Assembly: GCA_965262785.1 (NCBI GenBank) | Contig: OZ253559.1 | Location: 930,001-994,000, forward strand | Direction of reading: 5' to 3' | DNA: 64,000 nucleotides | Origin: G965218495 sp965262785 | Lineage (GTDB): Bacteria > Bacteroidota > Rhodothermia > Rhodothermales > Bin80 | Shown: in pieces, positions 45,100-54,301 of the stretch | Position numbering within the stretch: position 1 is the stretch's first letter | How the letters are laid out: every line of letters starts with the position of its first letter | Program-made: the position numbers and the translations under genes | The notes under the pieces: generated by a model | The model's input: only the letters and a program-made list of their open reading frames with translations | Told to the model about the DNA's origin: nothing | Database searches by the model: none

Positions 45100-46547
45100 T
45101 ACTCCAACTCCACGATCTTGACCGCTCCGCGTTCGTGCTCGCCACGCTCGAAGGATAGCGAAACAGTACCCTTATAAGCTGCCATTAGAGTCGCGTCGAG
45201 CTCTGCCTTGAGGCTCCGCGCCAGCTTGGCCCAACCATTCTTCGTGCTAGCCATCGGGAAGCATTGCTTGGCCAAAGCGGCTGCCACTCGCGACGTATCG
45301 CAGGCGGCCCAGATGTTGTTGATCCGCCGACCAGGAATCTCGTCCTCGTACTTCTTCCACATCAACGAAGTCTGCCCCTCCAAGTCCTCCAGCCTCTTCA
45401 GCTTGGCCAGCCGGTCCATGCCCTCCTGGGGGACCGCCCATTGCCGGGCAGTGCCGCAACGGAAGACGCGACCCTCGTATTGATAGGGCTCTGAACGTCC
45501 GGCTGTGGAGACGCCCTGCGAGTCAAGGGGCATCCGCCTGTAGACACGTGCATCTGGGGGCAGGTGCCTGTCAGGGTAGAAGCGTTTTTCCGGCGTCGGC
45601 TTGCGGCATTGCCCGTGGGGCAATTCCACCATCACGTGCCAACTGAAGGACCCGATCACCTCGCGCCGGGTGAGTGGCTCGTACAACTGACGGTACTTTG
45701 GCAGTTTCCGGTCCTTCGCGTACCAGAGCAGATAGTCGGCCACTTGCGGCAGTGTGTTGGCCGAACTGCCCCCGGTGGTCGCGTAGGAGATGGTAGCCAT
45801 CCAGTTGTCTGCACCGAAGATGTCGTCCATGACCACGTTGACGCGATGGACGTTCTCGTCGCCGATCCGCACAAAGCAGCTTCCGCTCTCATGCAGGAGC
45901 TCGCGCGTTAGCAACAGGCGGTCCTGCAGATAGGAGAGACAGGAATGAATCCCGAGCTCCCAGGTGTCGCGGAATGCACGAATCTGCTCGGGTTCAGCCG
46001 ATAGGTCTGCATCCATGCCGTCCGTCACGTCGCGCCGATTCACGAAAGGCTGGATGTTGGAGCCGTAGCGGATGCGGTAGGGTGGGTCCATGTAGACCAT
46101 CTGGGCCTGTTCGCCCATACCCTCCTTTTCGATCAGGCTTTTCATGACCAGAATGCTGTCGCCGGCGATTAGCCGGTTGCTCCAGTTGTACCGGTGCCTG
46201 TAGAACCCGATGGCTTGGCGGAGCGGCGGATTCTCCTCCGGTGCGTCAAACAGGGGTAATTGGTGCTTGGTGACGCCTCGCTTCTGCACTGCTTCAATGA
46301 TGGTGCGCGGGTCGATTCGCTCGTGTACGTGGAGCGAGACGGTCGGAAACTCGAACGAAGTGTACTCCGCCTTGCCGGACCAGGAGAGCTGAAGGTCGAG
46401 ATGCGGGTCATAGGCGTAGGATTTGGCGCCGGCGCCACCATCCGTTTTCGGCGTGACGAGACCGACAGGCAGGTTATTCACGGGCTCCTTGCCACTGTGC
46501 ACGAAAGTGTCAGTGTCCCGCCCTACCTTGTTGCGCCGCCGCGCCAT
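45099..46547 (-). CDS. Type III DNA methyltransferase Mod, probably inactive
   Basis: The start is ATG 46547 (MARRRNKV), 482 residues. N-terminal motifs and catalytic motif IV are present as QMVYMDPPYRIRYGSN near residue 170. Homologues continue, after the NNIW region, through the SAM-binding motif I (DPTCGSGTTA-like) before an (I)DTSRVA(A)ALA stretch. Here NNIW runs directly into ACDTSRVAAALAKQ, so motif I seems deleted. The tail GWAKLARSLKAELD and GTVSLSFERGEHERGAVKIV is the normal C-terminus, so the frame is kept. Also a portion between the two parts is short. It likely cannot bind SAM. Confidence 0.72.
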   Translation of the reverse strand: MARRRNKVGRDTDTFVHSGKEPVNNLPVGLVTPKTDGGAGAKSYAYDPHLDLQLSWSGKAEYTSFEFPTVSLHVHERIDPRTIIEAVQKRGVTKHQLPLFDAPEENPPLRQAIGFYRHRYNWSNRLIAGDSILVMKSLIEKEGMGEQAQMVYMDPPYRIRYGSNIQPFVNRRDVTDGMDADLSAEPEQIRAFRDTWELGIHSCLSYLQDRLLLTRELLHESGSCFVRIGDENVHRVNVVMDDIFGADNWMATISYATTGGSSANTLPQVADYLLWYAKDRKLPKYRQLYEPLTRREVIGSFSWHVMVELPHGQCRKPTPEKRFYPDRHLPPDARVYRRMPLDSQGVSTAGRSEPYQYEGRVFRCGTARQWAVPQEGMDRLAKLKRLEDLEGQTSLMWKKYEDEIPGRRINNIWAACDTSRVAAALAKQCFPMASTKNGWAKLARSLKAELDATLMAAYKGTVSLSFERGEHERGAVKIVELE

Positions 46548-46662
46548 GATGATCCTGGGATGCCGGGGCACTGGGTCGGGAGTGCCGGTGCCCGCCTTGA
46601 CTGTGGGGCGAGCCGCTTGCCCATTCGCGTCTCGCGAAATGCCTCGAAGATCAATACCAAAA

Positions 46663-46689
46663 TTCGCTCGTTTCGCTCGTTTCGCTCGT
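46663..46689. repeat. Three tandem copies of a 9-bp unit upstream of mod
   Basis: TTCGCTCGT repeats three times in a row, followed by a partial copy. It lies 116 bases before the mod start. Nine is divisible by three, so copy changes would not shift a reading frame. Confidence 0.75.
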
Positions 46690-46749
46690 TTCGGGCGAGG
46701 CACCAAGCGAACGAACTCGGGGGCGCCAGGATCCCAGCCTGCTTCAAAG

Positions 46750-47747
46750 CATCGGCCTGGCACCTCATGCGTAGACTGGGTGGCATCAAGGCATTGGACG
46801 CATTACTGGGCCGTGGCACCTCCTTCGATTTGGACTTCCACACCATTCCCTATCACGGCGACCGGGCCCTGGTCGAGAAGCACTACGTCTCCAAGCGCAG
46901 CCGGCGCCAGCGGGGCATCCTGGCCTTCGTGGCCCGCGATGCCGCCAGCCGCACCTTCGCCTATGCCCACGCCCAGGTCCGCAAGGAAGGGCAAATGGAC
47001 GAGATCCTGCACTTTGTCGATGGCTGGCAGCAGCGGACGGGCCGCAGGCCGGCCGAGCTGGTCTTCGACAGTCGCCTGACCACCTACGCCAATCTGGCCA
47101 AGCTCCATCAGTGGGGCATCCGCTTCCTTACCCTGCGCCGGCGGACGGCTAAGCTGCTGGAGACGCTGATGGCCCTGCCCGCGGAGTCCTGGCGCACCAT
47201 CCGGCTCTCCAACGTAGGGCGGGCCTATCGCACTCCGCGCGTGTTTGAAGAAATGATTCAGCTGAAAGGCTACCCCGAAAAGCTCCGGCAAATCGCCATC
47301 ACGCAGCTGGGACATGAAAAGCCGACGCTGCTGATAACCAATGACATGAAGACCTCGGCGGCGAAGCTCATAGACCGCTATGCCCGACGCATGATCATTG
47401 AAAACAACCTTGCCGATGCCATCGACTTCTTCCATATGGACGCGCTCTCCGCGGCGGTGCCCAAGAAGGTCGACGTCGACCTGCAGCTGACCCTCATGGC
47501 CAGCGCGCTCTAGCGAATGCTGGCCCACCGCGTAGGCGAGTTCTATGCTAAGAGCAAGGCGCGCACGCTCTTCCGCAAATTCGTCCACGCCTCCGCCTCC
47601 GCCACCGTCACGCTGAGCGAAGAGCAGGTCACCGTACGGCTGGGAATGCGCGCCCACAACGGAGCACTGCTCAAAGCCGGCTACCTGGACATGACCGATC
47701 CCATCCCGTGGCTCCAGAATCGATGGCTGCGCATCGACTTTGTCTGA
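46750..47747 (+). pseudogene. DDE transposase remnant, 5'-truncated and stop-interrupted
   Basis: From about 46750 the frame reads GGIKALDALLG then SFDLDFHTIPYHGD and LVEKHYVSKRSRRQRG, with LVFDSRLTTYANLAKL, RTPRVFEEMI, RYARRMIIENNLADAIDFFH and QLTLMASAL. A TAG at 47511-47513 ends the first frame; the same protein family continues in frame as RMLAHRVGEFYAKS and ends near 47747. The N-terminus is missing. It borders the mod gene, so it may mark the end of an insertion that removed flanking sequence. Confidence 0.75.
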
Positions 47748-47797
47748 CGGGGAAACACGGCGTCCTTAATGCGAGTTGCTGCTCATGGAGATTCCGG

Positions 47798-49256
47798 CTA
47801 GGCAAGGATGCCCCGAACGACATGCGCCTGCTCAACACCTGTAAGTTTGTGGTCCAGTCCGCGAAACTTCACGGTCAGGTGCTCGTGGTCTATGCCAAGT
47901 TGATGTAGCAACGTGGCGTTAAGGTCGCGAATGTGTACGGGATTCTCCAAAATGTTGTACGAAAAGTCATCGGTTATTCCGTACTCAAATCCTGGTTTGA
48001 TACCTCCTCCTGCCATCCACAGCGAAAAGCACCGCCCATGGTGATCCCTTCCGGAACTGGGATGGCCCAAGGCGCCCTGGCTGTACACCGTGCGTCCAAA
48101 TTCGCCGCCCCAGACGACTAGGGTTTCGTCAAGCAAACCGCGCCGCTTAAGGTCTTTTACCAGGGCCGCGGAGGCCTGGTCTACGTCCCGGCACTGAGAA
48201 GGGAGCTGCTGCTGCAGGGCGATGTGCTGATCCCAGCCGCGGTGGAATAGCTGCACAAAGCGTACGCCCCGTTCGATCATGCGTCGCGCAAGCAGGCAGT
48301 TGGCGCTGTAGCTGCCTGGCTTGCGCGATTGGGGACCATACAACTCAAAAACCTCGGAGGGCTCATCGGACAGGTCCATGAGCTCTGGAACTGCCGTCTG
48401 CATCCGGAAGGCCATCTCATAGGCTTCCACACGCGCCAGCGTTTCTGCATCGCCAACCTCCGCCGCCTGCCGAAGGTTGAGCGCAGCCAAGTCGTCCAGC
48501 ATCTTCCTACGTTGGACTCGAGTGACTCCCGGCGGGTCTTGCAGGTATAGCACCGGGTTGACACCAGGTCTAAGAAGCACACCTTGATGGCTGGAAGGCA
48601 AGTAGCCACTGCCCCAAAGGCGAGCGAAGATGGGCTGACCCGGATTCTTGCCGCTTCCCTGCGAAAGCAGTACCACGTACGCTGGAAGGTTTTCATTTTC
48701 CCTGCCCAGCCCGTAACTGAGCCATGCGCCGAGGCTGGCATGCCCAATTTGCTGGGACCCCGTGTTGATGAAGGTGATGGCAGGGTCGTGGTTGATAGCC
48801 TCCGTATACATCGACTTGACGATGCATATGTCGTCGGCTATTGTCTGAATGTGCGGCAGCAGGTCGCTGATCCATGTGCCGTGTGTTCCGCATCGTCGCA
48901 TAGGCCACCACAGGAAACGAGTTCTGCCCCGCCGTCATGCCTGTCAGCCGCTGCTGTCCGCGCACCGAAGGCGGGAGCTCCGACGCGTGAAGATCTCGCT
49001 GCGCAGGCTTGTAGTCAAAGAGATCTACGTGCGACGGACCGCCCGACTGAAAGAGGTAGATGACGTGCTTGGCCTTGGGCACAAAGTGCGGCCCGCGCGT
49101 TGGCCGGCCCGACCCCGGAATAACAGGCTGGGATGCCGGTGAGAAAAGTCCAGGAAAGAGCAGCGAGGCAAGTCCCAAGCGGCCGATGCCGCGCGACGCC
49201 TGGCCCAAAAACGTACGCCGCGTCAGGACCTGTTCGTGCTCGCAAAGAGGATGCAT
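47798..49256 (-). pseudogene. DUF1501 protein, frameshifted
   Basis: The gene starts at ATG 49256 with LTRRTFLGQASRGIGRLGL, a twin-arginine-like signal, and KAKHVIYLFQSGGPSHVDLFD. The first frame ends its homology at SFPVVAY near 48900. The remaining family sequence is in another frame: RRCGTHGTWISDLLPHIQ, NHDPAITFINTGSQQ, GGEFGRT and GRDHHGRCFSLWMAGGG, to a stop at 47798. The span is one base out of frame and about 5 residues short at the junction. It could be a real mutation or an assembly error. It partners the DUF1549 gene upstream. Confidence 0.85.
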
Positions 49257-52200
49257 CAGCTGCGTGTAATGGTCTCGCTTAGGTTTAGCAACAGGCTGGC
49301 TACGACCGTCCAAGCCGCATGCTCGGCTATGTCCAATGCCTCATTGCGGGGGGACTCGCCTACGCTCAGGTAGGATAGCGCGCGCTGCGGGTCAACACTG
49401 AAAGTCGCACGCTCTTCTTCAAGGCGTTGTGCAAGGATTCTCTTCATCTCCCGACCAGCCTCCCGGCCGGTAACTTCATTGACGGCGAACGCTATTCGCT
49501 CTTCTGGCGGAACCAGCAGGATCCGTTCGGCGAGCGCTCGGCTGGCTTCCACGAACTGCGGATCGTTAAGCAGCACCAGGGCCTGGAGCGGCGTGTTGGT
49601 TCCACCTCTGGTCACCGTACACACCTCGCGCGTAGGCGCGTCAAATGCCATCATTGCTGGCGGCGGCGCGGTGCGTTTCCAATACGTATAGAGGCTGCGG
49701 CGGTACAGTTTCTCTCCGTGATCCTGCACGAAGGCCTGGGCGGTGGCCGGTGTGCTGCCGTAGTGGCTTACCTCCTTCCATAAGCCAGGTGGCTGGTATG
49801 GATTGACACTGGGGCCGCCCAGGCGGGGCACAAGCAGCCCGCTGACTTTGAGCGCACCGTCACGAATGAATTCCGCCGGCAAGCGGAACCGCGCACCGCG
49901 TGCAAGGAGCTCGTTGTTGGGATCGGCCGCCAATAGCTCAGGCGAGGCGCTGGAAGACTGGCGGTAGGTGGCCGACATCACAATCATCTTGAGCAAGCCC
50001 TTGACGTCATAGCCAGACGCAATGAATGCCGTTGCCAGGTGGTCCAGCAGCGCCGGGTGGGAGGGCAGTGCGCCGCGTGCTCCGAAGTCTGCAGGTGTTG
50101 CGACCAGGCCGCGGCCAAAAAGCAGGTGCCAGAACCTGTTGACGGCCACACGGGCCGTGAGCGGATGGTCTGGCCGGAAGAGCCACTCGGCCAGCTCCAG
50201 GCGCGAGAGCGATGAGTCTGCGGACACTGGGGGCAAGAATGCCGGCACGCCAGGCGATACCGTCTCCGTGGGCTGATCATATTGCCCGCGGTGCAGCACA
50301 TGCGTTGGGCGCGCTGCCGCTGCACGCGCCATCACCATGGTCGGGAATGCCTCTGTCAAGACCGCCAGACGCTCCTCCAGGTTCTCTTCCTCGTACCTGA
50401 GTGACGCGGCAGCATCGGAGGTGGAGGCAAACGTGGCCTGCAGAAGCTCCTGCTGCGCAACATCGCGCGCCTCGGGGGCGGTCAGTAGCGCAGCCTGTAC
50501 CGGTGGCGGGTGAACCGATCCGTCGTCCTTGCCCTCCATCGCAAAGATGCGAAAATGCCCCGCGATCTGATTGTTGCCCTCACCAAAGCTGAACATCACG
50601 GTAATATGCCGCGTCACTGCGGGATCAAGCGGGGCTTCCAGCGTCAGGGTGATGTGCTGCGCTTCGCTATTGTTGGACGAAGGTGACCATCCGTTGATGC
50701 GCCGGTCATCCAGTGCATCCAGCGCAGGATAGTCGGCGCTCGCAGATGTAGCCGTTATGCGATGGATTGGCAGGGCCAAGTGCGGATCTACCTGCTCAGA
50801 AGGCTGCGAGCCCGCACTCACATGGACACTGGTCAGAATGAAGCCGCCCTCCGGGCCATGGCCGACGCGTCCGGCTTGGGATGGATAAAACACTATTCGC
50901 AGTCCCGTGATGGGCTGCCCGAGACCTTCGGAACCCAGCGAAACATTGTACGCAGCCAGCCAACCCGGCTCCGCGATACGTACCGATCCATCCTCAAGCA
51001 CCTCTCCAGTATACCCACTGTTTGGTGTCGTTACGCCCCGAGCACGAAGCGCATGCAGGGCCAATCCCTCTCCGCGCTGTGCCAAGACCGCGCGTTGCCG
51101 TTCCTCCCAAGCTCTCTGTCTTGGACTGGGCGCGCGAAGCTCTTCGCGGACACGAGCCAAAGCAGCTTTGACTTCAGCGATCTCCTCTTCTGTAGCAAGA
51201 ACGGTCCTGGCCTTAAGAGAAGGAACAGGGTTGATGCCGCTGTTGCCATCCAGCCCGCGCTCCTCGATCGTGTTGAAGAACGCAAAGAGCCGGTAGTAGT
51301 CGCGCTGTGTGATTGGATCGTACTTATGGTCGTGGCACTGCGCACAAGCCAACGTAAGTCCCAAAAACACTTCTCCCGTCGTCTTTACGCGGTCCGCGAC
51401 GTAGTTGGTGAGGTTTTCTTCAGGTATTGTTCCGCCCTCATGCGTGATCATGTGATTCCGATGGAATCCCGTAGCCACGTGCTGCATCTCGGTCGAATTG
51501 GGCAGCAAATCGCCGGCCAGCTGCTCCGTAACGAATGCATCAAAGGGCATGTTGGCGTTAAAGGCACCTATGACCCAGTCCCGCCAAATCCACATGTGCC
51601 GCCCGCCGTCTATAGAATAGCCATTGGTGTCAGCATAGCGCGCGAGGTCCAGCCAATGCAGCGCCATACGCTCACCATAGTGAGGCGAGGACAATAGCCG
51701 ATCCACCAGGACTTCGTAGGCGCCGCGATTCCCCCTCGACACAAACTCGCGTACCTCTTCCGCTGACGGCGGCAGTCCGGTAAGGTCCCAATACAGTCGT
51801 CGAATCAGTGTTCGGCGGTCAGCTACTTTGGACGGCTTCATCCCCTCGCGCTCCAGGCGAGACAGAACGAATCGATCGATGCCATTCCGCGGCCAGCTCC
51901 CATCCCGTATGGAGGGTGAGGCCACTGCTTCAGGCGGCAGGAATGCCCAATGAGGCTTCCACTTAGCGCCCTGTTCAATCCAGCGCCGCAAGATGGCGAT
52001 GTCCGCGTCCGAAAGCTGCCGCGGCGCTTCCGGCGGCGGCATGCGCTCCTTCGCTATGGGCGAAGCAATGCGCCGTACAAGCTCGCTTTCGGCCGCCATG
52101 TTCGGCACGATGACAAATCGGCTGGAGTCATCTTTAAGTGCAGCAAAAAGCCCTTCCTGCGTGTGCAATGAGAGGTCTTTCTTGCGGCTCTCTGGATCGT

Positions 52201-52384
52201 GGCCATGGCACAAAAAGCAATGCTCCGCCAGGATCGGCTTGACGTGGAAGTTGTAGTCAACGACCTCCGGCGGCTGACCGTGCTCACGCGGCGCACACGA
52301 CATGACGCACAGGACGCTGAGAACGGCGACGTAGCCTGCGATCCTTATGTGCCACAGCGAAGCCACGGGGGTATTGCAGTACAA
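49256..52384 (-). CDS. PSCyt1/DUF1549/DUF1553 exported cytochrome-like protein
   Basis: A 1,042-residue protein with a lipoprotein-type signal (VLSVLCVMSC). One heme motif CFLCHG is near residue 56, in the planctomycete cytochrome C domain, followed by the DUF1549 block (LTGLPPSAEEVREF, YGERMALHWLDLARYADTNG, AQCHDHKYDPIT) and, after a concanavalin-like insert, DUF1553 (VNRFWHLLFGRGLV, EVCTVTRGGTNTPLQALVLL). The start is TTG 52384, next to the ggt stop; a GTG at 52366 is an alternative. It pairs with DUF1501, a usual gene duet, whose start overlaps its stop by one base. Confidence 0.9.
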   Translation of the reverse strand: MYCNTPVASLWHIRIAGYVAVLSVLCVMSCAPREHGQPPEVVDYNFHVKPILAEHCFLCHGHDPESRKKDLSLHTQEGLFAALKDDSSRFVIVPNMAAESELVRRIASPIAKERMPPPEAPRQLSDADIAILRRWIEQGAKWKPHWAFLPPEAVASPSIRDGSWPRNGIDRFVLSRLEREGMKPSKVADRRTLIRRLYWDLTGLPPSAEEVREFVSRGNRGAYEVLVDRLLSSPHYGERMALHWLDLARYADTNGYSIDGGRHMWIWRDWVIGAFNANMPFDAFVTEQLAGDLLPNSTEMQHVATGFHRNHMITHEGGTIPEENLTNYVADRVKTTGEVFLGLTLACAQCHDHKYDPITQRDYYRLFAFFNTIEERGLDGNSGINPVPSLKARTVLATEEEIAEVKAALARVREELRAPSPRQRAWEERQRAVLAQRGEGLALHALRARGVTTPNSGYTGEVLEDGSVRIAEPGWLAAYNVSLGSEGLGQPITGLRIVFYPSQAGRVGHGPEGGFILTSVHVSAGSQPSEQVDPHLALPIHRITATSASADYPALDALDDRRINGWSPSSNNSEAQHITLTLEAPLDPAVTRHITVMFSFGEGNNQIAGHFRIFAMEGKDDGSVHPPPVQAALLTAPEARDVAQQELLQATFASTSDAAASLRYEEENLEERLAVLTEAFPTMVMARAAAARPTHVLHRGQYDQPTETVSPGVPAFLPPVSADSSLSRLELAEWLFRPDHPLTARVAVNRFWHLLFGRGLVATPADFGARGALPSHPALLDHLATAFIASGYDVKGLLKMIVMSATYRQSSSASPELLAADPNNELLARGARFRLPAEFIRDGALKVSGLLVPRLGGPSVNPYQPPGLWKEVSHYGSTPATAQAFVQDHGEKLYRRSLYTYWKRTAPPPAMMAFDAPTREVCTVTRGGTNTPLQALVLLNDPQFVEASRALAERILLVPPEERIAFAVNEVTGREAGREMKRILAQRLEEERATFSVDPQRALSYLSVGESPRNEALDIAEHAAWTVVASLLLNLSETITRS

Positions 52385-54223
52385 TTACCAGGCGATACCG
52401 TAGTCTTCACCGTGATGGCTGGCACCGCCCCAGAGAGTGCCATGCTCCCGGTCAAAGAAAATGGCAGTGATGGGCCCGGAGGTTCGGGCACTAAACGTGG
52501 TAGTATACCCCATTTCGCGCAACTCTGCCCGTACCCATGGCGGCGTGGCGTCCTGAAGCAGCAGGCGCCCCGGGCGCGACGTGTGCTCCCCAAAGGAGCC
52601 GCGCAGCTGGAAGCTGTTGATGTTGGCGGCCTCCACGGACTGCTGCACGTTCATGTCGAACTCCACGACATTCAGAAAAAACTGAAGCAGATTCTGATCC
52701 TGACTGTCACCGCCCTGTACTGCGAAAGACAGGTACGGCTTGCCGTCTTTCAGCGCCATTCCCGGCGTCAAGGTGGCGCGTGGACGCTTGCCGGGTTCCA
52801 CAACGTTATAAGGATTCTCTGCCGGGTCCAGCACAAAGCTCTGCATCCTTTGACTGAGGCCGATGCCGGTCCTGCCGGCGATGACTGCCGGTATCCACCC
52901 GCCGCTGGGCGTCACCGATACAACCCATCCTTCTTTGTCTGCAGCCTGAATCGAGGTGGTGCCGGCGTAGAAGTCGGCCTCGTAGCCAGCGTCGCTGGTC
53001 TCTCCTCCAGGATCCGGTGTCCACTCGTCCAGATAGTGGAGGAACGGGTTTTCGCCGCCCTGGAAGGGATACGGGTCGCCCGGTTTGGCGTCAGGATTAT
53101 TCTGTTCCCAGTCGATGGTCTCACTGCGCGACTTGGCGTATTCTTTGGACAGGAGGCCTTCGAGCGGCTCGGCGGGAGGGTAGTAGGGGTCACCGTAGTA
53201 GAAGTCGCGATCCGCAAACGCCATATTCATGACCTGATACAGGGTATGGATGTAGCGGGTACTATTGTACCCCATCGCCTTCAAGTCGAAGTTTTCGAGC
53301 ATGTTGAGCGCCTGAAGCATGACCGGGCCTTGCACCCAAGACGTTAACTTGTACACCTCGATGCCGCTATAGGTAGTCATGGCGGGCTCTTCCTGGTACA
53401 CTTGCCACTGATCCAGGTCCTCCATGGTGATCAGGCCGCCTTGCTCCTGCGTTCCCCGTACGATCTCTTCGGCTATGTCTCCGCGGTAGAAGCGGTCGTA
53501 GGCCGCGTAGATCGCTGCTTGGCGAGACTTGCCTGCCGCCAGCGCCTCGGCTTCGGCGTCAATTAGCCTTTGCAGGGTCTTCGCGAGGTCCTTCTGCCTG
53601 AAGATCTCCCCAGGTTTGGGAGCTTCGAACTCCTCGCCAAAGTTGGGCAGCATCACGCTCCGTGAATACGGCCACTGTTTCAGCTTATCCTTTTGTCCCT
53701 CAATGCTTTGCGAAGCTTGAGCCTCGATGGCATACCCTTCAGCCATCTGGAGCGAGGGCCCAAGAACATCGGCGAGGCTGAGCGAGCCATACTCCGCGAG
53801 CATGACCATGAGTCCGCCGGGCGTGCCGGGGGTTACAGCGGCCAGTGGCCCGAACTCTGGAGGGTACTTCAGGTCCTTTTCCTTGAAGAATATCGCAGTC
53901 GCACCCGAGGGTGCAGTGCCCAGGGCATTGATGCCGATGACCTTGCCCGTGTTGGGGTTGTAGATGAGCGCCTGGGTTTCGCCGCCCCAGCTTAGGACAT
54001 CCCACATCGTGGCGGTGGCCCCGAGCATCGCGCACGCGGCATCAACGGCATTGCCACCTTTGGCAAACATCATCGCGCCGGCGGTGGCCCCAAGCGGCTT
54101 GCCGGTAATGGCCACCCAATGTCGTCCATGAAGAACGGGTTTCACTGTACGCTGGGCTAGGGCCGCCGAAGGCAGCAGCAGCGCAATGGCTGCCAGCGCA
54201 GAAATGCAGCGTGCCTGGTTCAT
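52385..54223 (-). CDS. Gamma-glutamyltransferase family protein
   Basis: A 612-residue exported Ntn-hydrolase that cleaves gamma-glutamyl bonds, for example of glutathione. The signal peptide ends near AALAQ. The large-subunit side has GKPLGATAGAMMFAKGGNAV and VTPGTPGG. The nucleophile region is YAGTTSIQAADKEG, where the Thr starts the small subunit after self-cleavage, and SGGWIPAVI and LTPGMAL follow. The order of a full-length gamma-glutamyltransferase is preserved. It lies directly before the DUF1549 gene on the same strand. Confidence 0.9.
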   Translation of the reverse strand: MNQARCISALAAIALLLPSAALAQRTVKPVLHGRHWVAITGKPLGATAGAMMFAKGGNAVDAACAMLGATATMWDVLSWGGETQALIYNPNTGKVIGINALGTAPSGATAIFFKEKDLKYPPEFGPLAAVTPGTPGGLMVMLAEYGSLSLADVLGPSLQMAEGYAIEAQASQSIEGQKDKLKQWPYSRSVMLPNFGEEFEAPKPGEIFRQKDLAKTLQRLIDAEAEALAAGKSRQAAIYAAYDRFYRGDIAEEIVRGTQEQGGLITMEDLDQWQVYQEEPAMTTYSGIEVYKLTSWVQGPVMLQALNMLENFDLKAMGYNSTRYIHTLYQVMNMAFADRDFYYGDPYYPPAEPLEGLLSKEYAKSRSETIDWEQNNPDAKPGDPYPFQGGENPFLHYLDEWTPDPGGETSDAGYEADFYAGTTSIQAADKEGWVVSVTPSGGWIPAVIAGRTGIGLSQRMQSFVLDPAENPYNVVEPGKRPRATLTPGMALKDGKPYLSFAVQGGDSQDQNLLQFFLNVVEFDMNVQQSVEAANINSFQLRGSFGEHTSRPGRLLLQDATPPWVRAELREMGYTTTFSARTSGPITAIFFDREHGTLWGGASHHGEDYGIAW

Positions 54224-54301
54224 GGCAATAGGAGTTGTGTTACAGCTATGGTGCTATCCCCAAGAAGGTAATCCAAACAAAGTACTGTCCTTGCAGTGGA
54301 C

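Noticed and set aside
46260..46740. N-terminal half of the forward frame running through mod into the transposase
   Set aside because: It is antisense to the Mod coding sequence. Only the part after about 46740 matches a transposase.
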